Source: an uncultured Lachnospiraceae bacterium
Lineage (GTDB): Bacteria > Bacillota > Clostridia > Lachnospirales > Lachnospiraceae
Reading direction: 5' to 3'
Assembly (NCBI GenBank): GCA_910585825.1
Contig: CAJUEY010000064.1
Location: forward strand, 1-10,377
Length of the DNA stretch: 10,377 bases
Part shown: positions 1 through 6,638 of the stretch, piece after piece
How the letters are laid out: each line of letters begins with the position of its first letter
Numbering within the stretch: the first letter of the stretch is position 1
Position numbers and translations under genes: made by a program
Notes under the pieces: model-generated
Told to the model about the DNA's origin: nothing
The model's input: only the letters and a program-made list of their open reading frames with translations
Database searches by the model: none

Positions 1-26
1 CAGCAACTATGTGGCTTTCAGACACT

Positions 27-45
27 TTCACGGCTGTGCCGTGAA
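27..45. repeat. Short hairpin at left edge
   Basis: TTCACGGC and GCCGTGAA are perfect 8-bp arms around a 3-base loop. No T-run follows on either strand. It could be the tail of a gene lying left of the window or a structural repeat; the sequence does not decide. Confidence 0.4.
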
Positions 46-93
46 TAATCTAGGTTTAATTCTCTTCAACCATATCACATATCACACACTTAT

Positions 94-149
94 GCAACAA
101 AGTGCAACGCTTTGATTCAATTCTGGACTTTGCACTTTGCTGCAAAGTC
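94..149. repeat. Overlapping inverted repeats (GCAACAAAGTGCAA family)
   Basis: GCAACAAAGTGCAA (94-107) is the reverse complement of TTGCACTTTGCTGC (130-143) with one mismatch, which would be a G-U pair in minus-strand RNA. A second, mutually exclusive hairpin uses GACTTTGCA (126-134) and TGCAAAGTC (141-149). Both lie downstream of the SGNH gene and neither is followed by a T-run. The role is unknown. Confidence 0.55.
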
Positions 150-152
150 TGT

Positions 153-170
153 AAGAATATGTATATTCTT
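153..170. repeat. Inverted repeat downstream of the SGNH gene
   Basis: AAGAATAT and ATATTCTT flank a 2-bp centre, giving an 18-bp near-perfect palindrome 15 bases past the SGNH stop codon. No T-run follows on either strand, so it is not a clear intrinsic terminator. It may be a protein site or an mRNA 3'-end structure. Confidence 0.5.
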
Positions 171-184
171 GGAGAGATCTGCCG

Positions 185-3100
185 CTATTTCTTTATTTTC
201 AATGCTTTTGACGTTATAATTCCAGTAAGCGTCTTCTTTTTTTGAGCCGCAATCCGGTAATAATAAGTTTTTCCTTTTATCACTTTTTTGTCTATATAAT
301 ACAATTTCTTTTTTCCAACTGCCTTTAATCTCACATATCCGCTGTTTTTCTTTTCAGAACGATAAATATAATATTTTGTCGCGCCTTTTACCTTTTTCCA
401 AGAAATCCGCGCCTGTGATTTTTTGGCAGTCTGCTTTGCTGTAATCTTCTTCGTAGATGCCGCAAGCTGTATGCTTTTTGATTGTCCATTTTTACTTTTT
501 TGATATTTTCCAGAGGAATCAAATGCCACTGCATAATAGGATACCTTTTTTTTACTAATCGGATTTTCATCATAAACAATGCCTGCAGCGTCCGTTTTTC
601 CCACTTCTGTTGTTTGGCTTCCATTAACGCAGTACACAGTATAAATATCTGCATTCTCCACTTTCTGTACTGTGATCTTAATACCCAGTTTCTTTTTTTC
701 CGCAACTGCTTTTACTTCACTAATTACAGGCGCCTCAAGCTCCGGCAAAGGAACATCCGGCTCTTCCTCTTCTGCGGGATCTTTTCCGGAAGAAACGTCC
801 CTTTGTATGGAAATTTTAACCAAAACGGTTTTATCACTGATCTCTGATTTTAGAACCTCTGCATGCTCAACAAACAGGCCAAAACCGGATCTGTCAAAGA
901 AAAAGCCTTCTTTTGCTGTCAGGGTAAATTCTGCCTCTGTGCCGCTTTCATTCCACTCCAGATTAGAAACCGTATATGAAGCGTCTTTGGGTACTACCGC
1001 CGCATCGTTTGCAATCGTTATATTCTGGCTGCCTGTAATATACGGTGTCTCTGACAGCACTGCCAGCTCTTCTTCTGTATAAACAGTATCCGTCACAGTG
1101 ACAAAATCCAAATCTCCTGTAAATTCATTGATATCCAAAAGAGACGCGCACATTCCTCCCCCTATAGCAAAATAGGTGATTTCATCTTCCGGATTAACGG
1201 AAAACCAGCTTTTGTGCTGCCAGCCTGCATCTTGCGAATACAGATTATCACTTCCGTCTATACTGATTCGCGTTTTGCCTTCTCCTGTCGTATCAAAACT
1301 CATTGCAACCGTATGCCACTCACCATCGTAAAGCATTCTTCCCCCGGCATTACTAATATTTCCCCGTAATGAAGTTCCGTTCTCATTTCGTAATATCACC
1401 CGCAGCATACCACTGACCAAAGAAAAGCTCATCGTATTTTTATCGTCCTGACCGCTGCTGCCGCAGGCAAAAATCAGGCCGTTTTCCTGTGTTGTCCGGA
1501 AACGGAATAGGATCGCACCCCCTGTGCTTTTCGTTCTCAAACAATTTAAAACATCCAGATATGCGCCGTCTGCATACCATACGCTGTTTTCGTTTCCAAG
1601 ATCTACATATGCGCCATTTTGAAAGGCCATGCCCGATAAATTCAAATCCAACGCCATCCGGCTTTCTTCCAATGATATTTGAGCCTCTTTTCTGACATCT
1701 TCCAATGTCGGCAAAGTTCTTAATTCAAATATTTCTTCAGACAAACAAATCTGATTGTCATCTGTTTTTACTGCCTGTATGCAGACTCTGTATTTCTGAT
1801 TTTTTTCCAGATCCGATTTTACTTTTAAAATATCTCCCTCAATTTCAAATTTATCGTTGTCATATTCCATACCACAGAATCTATATTGATAGTCTCCGTC
1901 CGGCGCCGCCCCATCTGTTGAAATCCTGCCCACAACACTGTCTGTTTGGCAGTTTCTGATATTATTGCAATTCAGGACTATATGAAACGGAAGGGGTTCC
2001 TGATCTTCTTTCAATGTTACTTCCGCCTGTTGAAATGTAACATGCTTTGCACTGCCGCTTAATGTTCCGATTACCTGAACCTCATAAACAGGATCTCCTT
2101 CATTTGGCAGATTTCTCATAAGAAATCTTTTTTCACTCATATATGCGCTTTTTGTATATGATTTTCCGCTGACTTTGTTTGTCAGTTTCACTTCAACAGA
2201 GCCGATTTTCTCTTCCCCATAGGCGCTTTGTAAAGCAGCTAAATCCAGTTCAATCATTTGATTTCCTACAGCAATCTGAGGCTGAATCGAAGATGTCTCT
2301 TCCATATAATCAAAATGAAAAGCAAGATTTGCAATCCTCGTATCTGTATTTTGTCCGCTCTCACGAATAAACTGCTGTGCCATGCGAAGCTGTCCGGCCG
2401 CACCGGGGTGCAGCGCATTTCCATAGTAATATCTTATATTGCACAAATAAGGAAAAACTGCAAATTCTTTTGTCCAGTCTGTATACTGGTCAATCAGAAG
2501 AATGTTTCCGTCTTCTATTGCCACACGCTTCATAGTCTGCAAATATCCGCTTTCCAGGACGCTCCCCCGCTGTGTCGTTGGACTGGGAGTGCGAAAAATA
2601 ATCTGCACATTCGGATTGGATTCTCTTGCCCTGCGAACAATCTCCTTTAAATTCTCTTCATACTTTTCTACCGTAACGATTGTATCCCCGTCAAATCTGT
2701 CATTTGTTCCAAGCATAACGGCAACAATATCCGCATGATACTTTGTGAGTCTCTGCTCAATATTGTCCAGAGTGGTTCTTGTCTGCGCACTGGATACGCC
2801 GGTATTGATCACAATATCGTCGCTCCTTCCCAAATCTTCTTTCAGATATTTTTCAAAGATCTGAGCAATTCCATCATAGCCATAGGTATGAAGACATGCA
2901 TGTGTAATAGAGTCTCCCATAAACAGCCATGTAAGCGGTTCTTTACTGTCTGTTTTTTCTTTGATCTTCTTTTGAAGGGGTGAAAGCTCCATAGCGCCCC
3001 CTATGTTTCCGACTGAGGTATTTCCATAAACTTTCGGCATCTGCAAGGCGCCGTCGGAAGATTGCAGCAGCAGGCTGTAGTCCTTTTCTTCCGGCAATTC

Positions 3101-4096
3101 CTTTATCACAAATGTACGGTTTTCCTTTTCTTCCGCCAATCCACTGATTTTTATATCTTCTATTTCCAATGTATATTGCCAGCTGCTGATTTGTAAAGCA
3201 ATGTCTGCCGGAATAGATACTTTCAGCTGTCCTTTGGCCTCTGCCTTCACCTCCGGCATTGCAGTTTCATAATACTGAGGCATAGTTTCTTCTGTCCAGT
3301 AGGTCGTTGTCTGAAAATTTGACACAGTCCCCATGGTTCCCAATACAAGTTCTTTCGCCACCTCATAATGCCCTTTGGCATTCAGCAGCCCCTCTTCGGT
3401 CAGACATTCATTTAAAAATCCTTCATTATTTGTCTGTGCAAGATGATCTACGCAGACAATATGGCTTTTCTTTTCTGCATGCTCCAAACAGTATTCTTCT
3501 ATTACACGTTCGGCCGCCTCTGCATAAAGCGTTATATCCGCCGCTTTTGTCCCGTCTTTTACCGCATGGGGCATCTGAATTACAAAAAATCCTTTTCCAC
3601 TCCTTGCAGAGAGGGATTTTGTGATCATTGACTGCAGAGCTGTCTTAAAATCTTCCAGACGCTCTGTTCCGCCATTATAATCTTCCGGCCCTATCAGATA
3701 TACAACTGCTTTTGGATCCAGATCTTCTATAAACCGTTCTAACTTTTCATCAAATTCCACAGCAGTATTTCCTGTTTTTCCCACATTGATGACGTAACGC
3801 TGCATTTCATTGATTGTCTTTCCGTTTCCCCTGTATCTTACATATTCTTCAAACTGTCCGACAAAATTACGGGCGCCTCTTGTCTCCGAAAATCTACCCT
3901 GCGTCTCTATGCCGCCACCAAAAAGCCATGTGTTATCATCACGATTGTTAAACATACCGTTATCTGAATCTGTTATCGCTGTTCCGATGCCTGTTACGGC
4001 TGCATTTACATTTGCTGTTGAACATACGATTCCTCCTATTGCAAACACAGTGCACACTGCAAATATCAACTTTCTTTTTAATTTTTTAAGCTGCAT
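185..4096 (-). CDS. Secreted multidomain SGNH/GDSL hydrolase with tandem SGNH modules, LamG-like and Fn3-like domains
   Basis: A 1303-residue exported protein, probably a carbohydrate esterase or deacetylase at the cell surface. Residues 1-32 form a signal peptide (lysine-rich start, hydrophobic core, likely VNA cleavage site). Residues 55-256 are a degenerate SGNH module and 267-360 a beta-rich module. Residues 388-580 are a complete SGNH module with GDSIT at 394-398 (Ser396), Gly433, GTND at 463-466 and His563 in LHPG. A second beta-rich module follows at 587-695, a cadherin-like segment at 702-795, a laminin-G/concanavalin-like domain at 815-1010, another beta domain at 1015-1098, an acidic linker and two Fn3-like repeats (1123-1210, 1214-1303). 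The last repeat is very lysine- and tyrosine-rich, perhaps for wall association. There is no LPXTG motif. The start is fixed by AAGGGGG just upstream. The substrate is unknown; glycan esterase activity is inferred from the fold and the lectin-like domain. Confidence 0.9.
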   Translation of the reverse strand: MQLKKLKRKLIFAVCTVFAIGGIVCSTANVNAAVTGIGTAITDSDNGMFNNRDDNTWLFGGGIETQGRFSETRGARNFVGQFEEYVRYRGNGKTINEMQRYVINVGKTGNTAVEFDEKLERFIEDLDPKAVVYLIGPEDYNGGTERLEDFKTALQSMITKSLSARSGKGFFVIQMPHAVKDGTKAADITLYAEAAERVIEEYCLEHAEKKSHIVCVDHLAQTNNEGFLNECLTEEGLLNAKGHYEVAKELVLGTMGTVSNFQTTTYWTEETMPQYYETAMPEVKAEAKGQLKVSIPADIALQISSWQYTLEIEDIKISGLAEEKENRTFVIKELPEEKDYSLLLQSSDGALQMPKVYGNTSVGNIGGAMELSPLQKKIKEKTDSKEPLTWLFMGDSITHACLHTYGYDGIAQIFEKYLKEDLGRSDDIVINTGVSSAQTRTTLDNIEQRLTKYHADIVAVMLGTNDRFDGDTIVTVEKYEENLKEIVRRARESNPNVQIIFRTPSPTTQRGSVLESGYLQTMKRVAIEDGNILLIDQYTDWTKEFAVFPYLCNIRYYYGNALHPGAAGQLRMAQQFIRESGQNTDTRIANLAFHFDYMEETSSIQPQIAVGNQMIELDLAALQSAYGEEKIGSVEVKLTNKVSGKSYTKSAYMSEKRFLMRNLPNEGDPVYEVQVIGTLSGSAKHVTFQQAEVTLKEDQEPLPFHIVLNCNNIRNCQTDSVVGRISTDGAAPDGDYQYRFCGMEYDNDKFEIEGDILKVKSDLEKNQKYRVCIQAVKTDDNQICLSEEIFELRTLPTLEDVRKEAQISLEESRMALDLNLSGMAFQNGAYVDLGNENSVWYADGAYLDVLNCLRTKSTGGAILFRFRTTQENGLIFACGSSGQDDKNTMSFSLVSGMLRVILRNENGTSLRGNISNAGGRMLYDGEWHTVAMSFDTTGEGKTRISIDGSDNLYSQDAGWQHKSWFSVNPEDEITYFAIGGGMCASLLDINEFTGDLDFVTVTDTVYTEEELAVLSETPYITGSQNITIANDAAVVPKDASYTVSNLEWNESGTEAEFTLTAKEGFFFDRSGFGLFVEHAEVLKSEISDKTVLVKISIQRDVSSGKDPAEEEEPDVPLPELEAPVISEVKAVAEKKKLGIKITVQKVENADIYTVYCVNGSQTTEVGKTDAAGIVYDENPISKKKVSYYAVAFDSSGKYQKSKNGQSKSIQLAASTKKITAKQTAKKSQARISWKKVKGATKYYIYRSEKKNSGYVRLKAVGKKKLYYIDKKVIKGKTYYYRIAAQKKKTLTGIITSKALKIKK

Positions 4097-4182
4097 AAAT
4101 ACCCCCTTATCTTTTCTTTCCGAAATATTTTATTCAATTTCAGACATGTTTCCTAAAAGAACAATCGACAATACGTTTTCTT

Positions 4183-4194
4183 CGATAATTATCG
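4183..4194. repeat. 12-bp palindrome in SGNH leader
   Basis: CGATAATTATCG is a perfect palindrome between the predicted SGNH transcription start and its ribosome-binding site. It resembles half of a Fur or PerR-type box but lacks the central base of those sites, so it is recorded only as a possible operator. Confidence 0.3.
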
Positions 4195-4220
4195 TTACAA
4201 TTAGTTTTATATGATATAAA

Positions 4221-4249
4221 ATTATACTACCAAAAAGCCATCCCGTCTA
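4221..4249 (-). promoter_or_regulatory. Putative sigma-A promoter of the SGNH gene
   Basis: On the minus strand a perfect TATAAT (4226-4221) is preceded by a 17-base spacer and TAGACG (4249-4244), a 4/6 match to TTGACA. Transcription would start near 4214 and leave a leader of about 115 bases, which holds the palindrome CGATAATTATCG (4183-4194). Confidence 0.5.
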
Positions 4250-4258
4250 TTTATTTTG

Positions 4259-4273
4259 AGATAAAACTTATCT
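4259..4273. repeat. Inverted repeat between divergent promoters
   Basis: AGATAA and TTATCT are perfect 6-bp arms around AAC. The site is about 10 bp upstream of the SGNH -35 element and about 30 bp upstream of the blaI-like -35 element, a usual position for a regulator of divergent genes. No regulator can be assigned. Confidence 0.3.
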
Positions 4274-4305
4274 TGCATAAATACAGTAATTTTTTGAAAT
4301 GCAGC

Positions 4306-4334
4306 TTGACAGCAGATTGTTATTATGTTATGGT
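4306..4334 (+). promoter_or_regulatory. Putative promoter of the blaI-like/M56 unit
   Basis: A perfect TTGACA (4306-4311) is followed by a 17-base spacer and TATGGT (4329-4334), which carries a TGn extension (4326-4328). Transcription is expected near 4341. The -10 element overlaps the first of two palindromic repeats, so a bound repressor would block RNA polymerase. Confidence 0.7.
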
Positions 4335-4349
4335 TTATATAAATAAACC
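4332..4349. promoter_or_regulatory. Putative BlaI-like operator 1
   Basis: GGTTTATATAAATAAACC has perfect 7-bp arms around a 4-bp centre. It overlaps the -10 element and the predicted transcription start of the downstream repressor gene, the usual place for a BlaI/MecI/CopY-family autoregulatory operator. The sequence differs from the staphylococcal bla operators, as expected for a divergent family member. Confidence 0.6.
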
Positions 4350-4367
4350 GGTCTATTAAATTAAACC
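4350..4367. promoter_or_regulatory. Putative BlaI-like operator 2
   Basis: GGTCTATTAAATTAAACC abuts the first operator without a gap and matches it at 14 of 18 positions. Its own arms are imperfect (5 of 7). The two sites are 18 bp apart centre to centre, so two repressor dimers could bind side by side, covering the start of transcription up to the ribosome-binding site. Confidence 0.55.
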
Positions 4368-4383
4368 CAAGGAGGAGAAAGAG

Positions 4384-4746
4384 ATGAATTACAAATTATG
4401 TGACGGAGAATATCATTTAATGGAACTTGTCTGGGAACTGGAGCCTGTGACGTCTACTGAACTTCACAAAGCATGTCTGCCGCGGCTTGGCTGGAAGAAA
4501 TCCACCACCTATACCATGCTGCGCAAACTATGTGAACGTAAACTGCTCTCAAATCAAAATTCCATCGTAACAGCTTTAATCAAAAAAGAAGACGTTGAAC
4601 ACTATGACAGCAGAGAAGTTGTCGAAAAACGCTTTAACTGTTCCCTGCCTAAATTTGTAGCCGCCTTTCTTGGCGATCAGACGCTAAGCAAAGCAGACGC
4701 AGATGAATTACAACAGTTAATCGACACTTATCGAAAAAAAGAATAG
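4384..4746 (+). CDS. BlaI/MecI/CopY-family transcriptional repressor
   Basis: A 120-residue DNA-binding repressor of usual family length. The N-terminal winged helix (about residues 5-70) contains the recognition-helix region STTYTMLRKLCERKLL (40-55), which corresponds to the SDKTIRTLITRL region of BlaI. The C-terminal dimerisation part includes KFVAAFL (90-96), which aligns with the stretch cleaved in BlaI between Asn101 and Phe102; the equivalent bond would be Ala94-Phe95. The start codon follows GGAGGAG at a normal distance. The stop codon overlaps the ribosome-binding site of the M56 gene, so the two are probably translationally coupled. It likely represses its own operon through the adjacent tandem palindromes and is inactivated by the neighbouring protease. 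The inducer is unknown. Confidence 0.9.
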   Translation: MNYKLCDGEYHLMELVWELEPVTSTELHKACLPRLGWKKSTTYTMLRKLCERKLLSNQNSIVTALIKKEDVEHYDSREVVEKRFNCSLPKFVAAFLGDQTLSKADADELQQLIDTYRKKE

Positions 4747-4758
4747 GAGGGATTGCAT

Positions 4759-6525
4759 ATGAAACACGGCACTTTCATTTCTTCCGCCATGTTAAATGGC
4801 ATACCGGAGCCTTTTTTGGTTCTGTTAAAATTAAGCCTCGTTACTTCTATTATGGCTCTCATTGTCTTAGGCATCCGATTCTGCCTGAGAAAAGCGCCAA
4901 AAGTATACACTTATGTTTTATGGATTTTTGTTTTTATCCGTGCAGCTTTGCCGATCTCCTATTCTTCGGCATACAGTCTGTGGAATATATTAAAACTCGC
5001 ATTTTCCCCGCAGTATTCCACGGAGCCTTCCTTCCATACAGCTGCAGTTTCTGTACTTCCTGCAGATTCCGTGATGTATGCCCATAGTGCGGCATCCTCC
5101 GCAACTGTCATGCAGGCAGGAAATACATCTGCATCAGCTATGACGCATATGCCGAGTATCTGGATTCTGACAGTGGGAATCTGGATTCTGGGAGTTTCCG
5201 CCATGCTGCTATACAGCATTTATTCCATGCAAAAACTCCGCAAAACAGTGAAGTTTGCCACCTTGTCCAAAACAGCATATACGCCTGCAAACTGCCGGGT
5301 ATATGAATCCGACGAAATCAAAACTGCATTTATTCTGGGATTTTTCCATCCTGCTATTTATCTGCCAAAAAGACTGACCGAATCCCAGAAACGCCTGATT
5401 TTAGAGCATGAATCTGTGCACATCTGCCGACATGACCATCAAATTAAACTGGCTGCATGGCTGATTTTGGCGCTGCACTGGTTTAATCCTCTGATGTGGA
5501 TCAGCTTTCAGTTTCTGAACAAAGACATGGAGTTATCCTGCGATGAACAGGTATTGATTCATCTTGGTTCACAGGTTCGTGCAGATTACAGCTCTCTGCT
5601 TTTAGATTTGGCGGCGCCGAATCGGATTTCCTCCGGTATCCCTCTTGCCTTCAGTGAAGGAAATACAAAAATCCGTATCAAAAATATTCTAAATTACCGG
5701 CCTGTAAAATTCGGTTCTGCCGCAGCTGCAATTCTTTTAATCTTTATTACTGTTTATGGCTGTATGGGAAATCCTGAAAAAGAACCCGATTCCACAGCCA
5801 AGGAAACGGAAACCGAAATAGAAAAGGAGACTGCAATAACCCCGGAAGAAAAAGAAGAACTCACATTTGTACAAAACTTTGTAAACAACCTGATTGACTG
5901 CCATGGGGAAGAAATCTATGCGGCGCTTTCCCCGGAATTGAAAGAACGGGAAGATACTTTCTGCGGGGCTGAAAAAGGTCTCTGGCTTGAAAGTCCCGGC
6001 CGCCATATCCGCATCAATCCTTTTGATCCAACAGATACTCCTGTGATAGAAAAAACTTCTACCGGCTACCGCTACCAAATGAAACGCCCCGACTATCCGC
6101 CGCCTGCAGAATACCAGGACTTTCATTCCACAGACGTCTTGGAGGGAACTCTTGCTATAGAGAAAACAGACAGTGGTCTGACGGTGACAGAATGGGAAGA
6201 GTACGGATATAACGAGATTGCCTCTCAAGAAGAATTTGAATGGAATTATCAATACTACTCATTTTCTGATGATGCACAGGCAGAACTGGATTGGATTGAA
6301 TCACATCCGGAAGAAACCTCTGAACTATTTTACTACGATAATACAAATGCGGAAGAAATCCTTACCAACCGCTTCCACCTCATCAACGGCAAAGTAACGG
6401 ATATTCAAAAAGACGAACAAAATGGTCTAAAGCATATCACCTATAGCTGGGAAGACGGATCCGTCGTTTTCCGAATGGAGCAGCTTTTGGATAAGCTCTG
6501 GTTTATCACTGACGTGGAATCGTAA
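4759..6525 (+). CDS. BlaR1/MecR1-like M56 membrane metalloprotease with a non-penicillin-binding C-terminal domain
   Basis: A 588-residue sensor-protease expected to cleave or inactivate the repressor encoded just upstream. Membrane segments appear near residues 17-40, 50-66, 133-155 and 318-334. The cytoplasmic zinc protease has HESVH (217-221) within HESVHICRHD, and Glu258 in DMELSCDE as the likely third ligand. The extracellular part (about 340-588) is acidic and tryptophan-, tyrosine-rich and lacks the penicillin-binding fold and the SxxK/KTG motifs of BlaR1, so beta-lactams are unlikely to be the signal. It may be an NTF2-like or lipoprotein-like domain, but I do not recognise it. A lipobox-like VYGC at 332-335 ends the last membrane segment. 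ATG at 4759 is chosen because AGGAGGG (4745-4751) lies 7 bases upstream; an in-frame TTG at 4753 would be too close. Confidence 0.88.
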   Translation: MKHGTFISSAMLNGIPEPFLVLLKLSLVTSIMALIVLGIRFCLRKAPKVYTYVLWIFVFIRAALPISYSSAYSLWNILKLAFSPQYSTEPSFHTAAVSVLPADSVMYAHSAASSATVMQAGNTSASAMTHMPSIWILTVGIWILGVSAMLLYSIYSMQKLRKTVKFATLSKTAYTPANCRVYESDEIKTAFILGFFHPAIYLPKRLTESQKRLILEHESVHICRHDHQIKLAAWLILALHWFNPLMWISFQFLNKDMELSCDEQVLIHLGSQVRADYSSLLLDLAAPNRISSGIPLAFSEGNTKIRIKNILNYRPVKFGSAAAAILLIFITVYGCMGNPEKEPDSTAKETETEIEKETAITPEEKEELTFVQNFVNNLIDCHGEEIYAALSPELKEREDTFCGAEKGLWLESPGRHIRINPFDPTDTPVIEKTSTGYRYQMKRPDYPPPAEYQDFHSTDVLEGTLAIEKTDSGLTVTEWEEYGYNEIASQEEFEWNYQYYSFSDDAQAELDWIESHPEETSELFYYDNTNAEEILTNRFHLINGKVTDIQKDEQNGLKHITYSWEDGSVVFRMEQLLDKLWFITDVES

Positions 6526-6581
6526 ATCTTCGAAACAAAAGACTGAATGCCGGACAGACTTTTATGAATATAGGACTATCA

Positions 6582-6629
6582 AAAAATGCACCCCGGGCTT
6601 GCATGTTTCAAAGCCCGGGGTGCATTTTT
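6582..6629. terminator. Bidirectional intrinsic terminator
   Basis: AAAAATGCACCCCGGGCTT (6582-6600) and its exact reverse complement (6611-6629) form a 19-bp stem around a 10-base loop. The GC-rich core is flanked by A-run and T-run, so it can stop transcription in both directions. It lies between the convergent M56 and hscC-like genes. Confidence 0.95.
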
Positions 6630-6638
6630 ACTGTCTGG

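Noticed and set aside
1..48. 3' end of a plus-strand gene (frame ending LSRLCRE-stop)
   Set aside because: Only 15 codons are visible at the window edge and an overlapping frame is equally open, so it cannot be supported.
126..149. 9-bp hairpin as the SGNH terminator
   Set aside because: No T-run follows on the minus strand; kept only as an inverted repeat.
672..1082. 136-codon open frame on the plus strand inside the SGNH gene
   Set aside because: It lies antisense to a clear 1303-residue gene, has serine-rich low-information content and no ribosome-binding site.
4183..4194. Fur or PerR box
   Set aside because: The palindrome is contiguous and too short, lacking the 7-1-7 spacing of those boxes.
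4753..4758. TTG start two codons before ATG of the M56 gene
   Set aside because: Only 2 bases separate it from AGGAGGG, while ATG at 4759 has a normal 7-base spacing.
5791..5802. STAK in the M56 protein as a penicillin-binding SxxK motif
   Set aside because: It lies in an acidic linker right after the last membrane segment, with no other transpeptidase motifs; a chance match.
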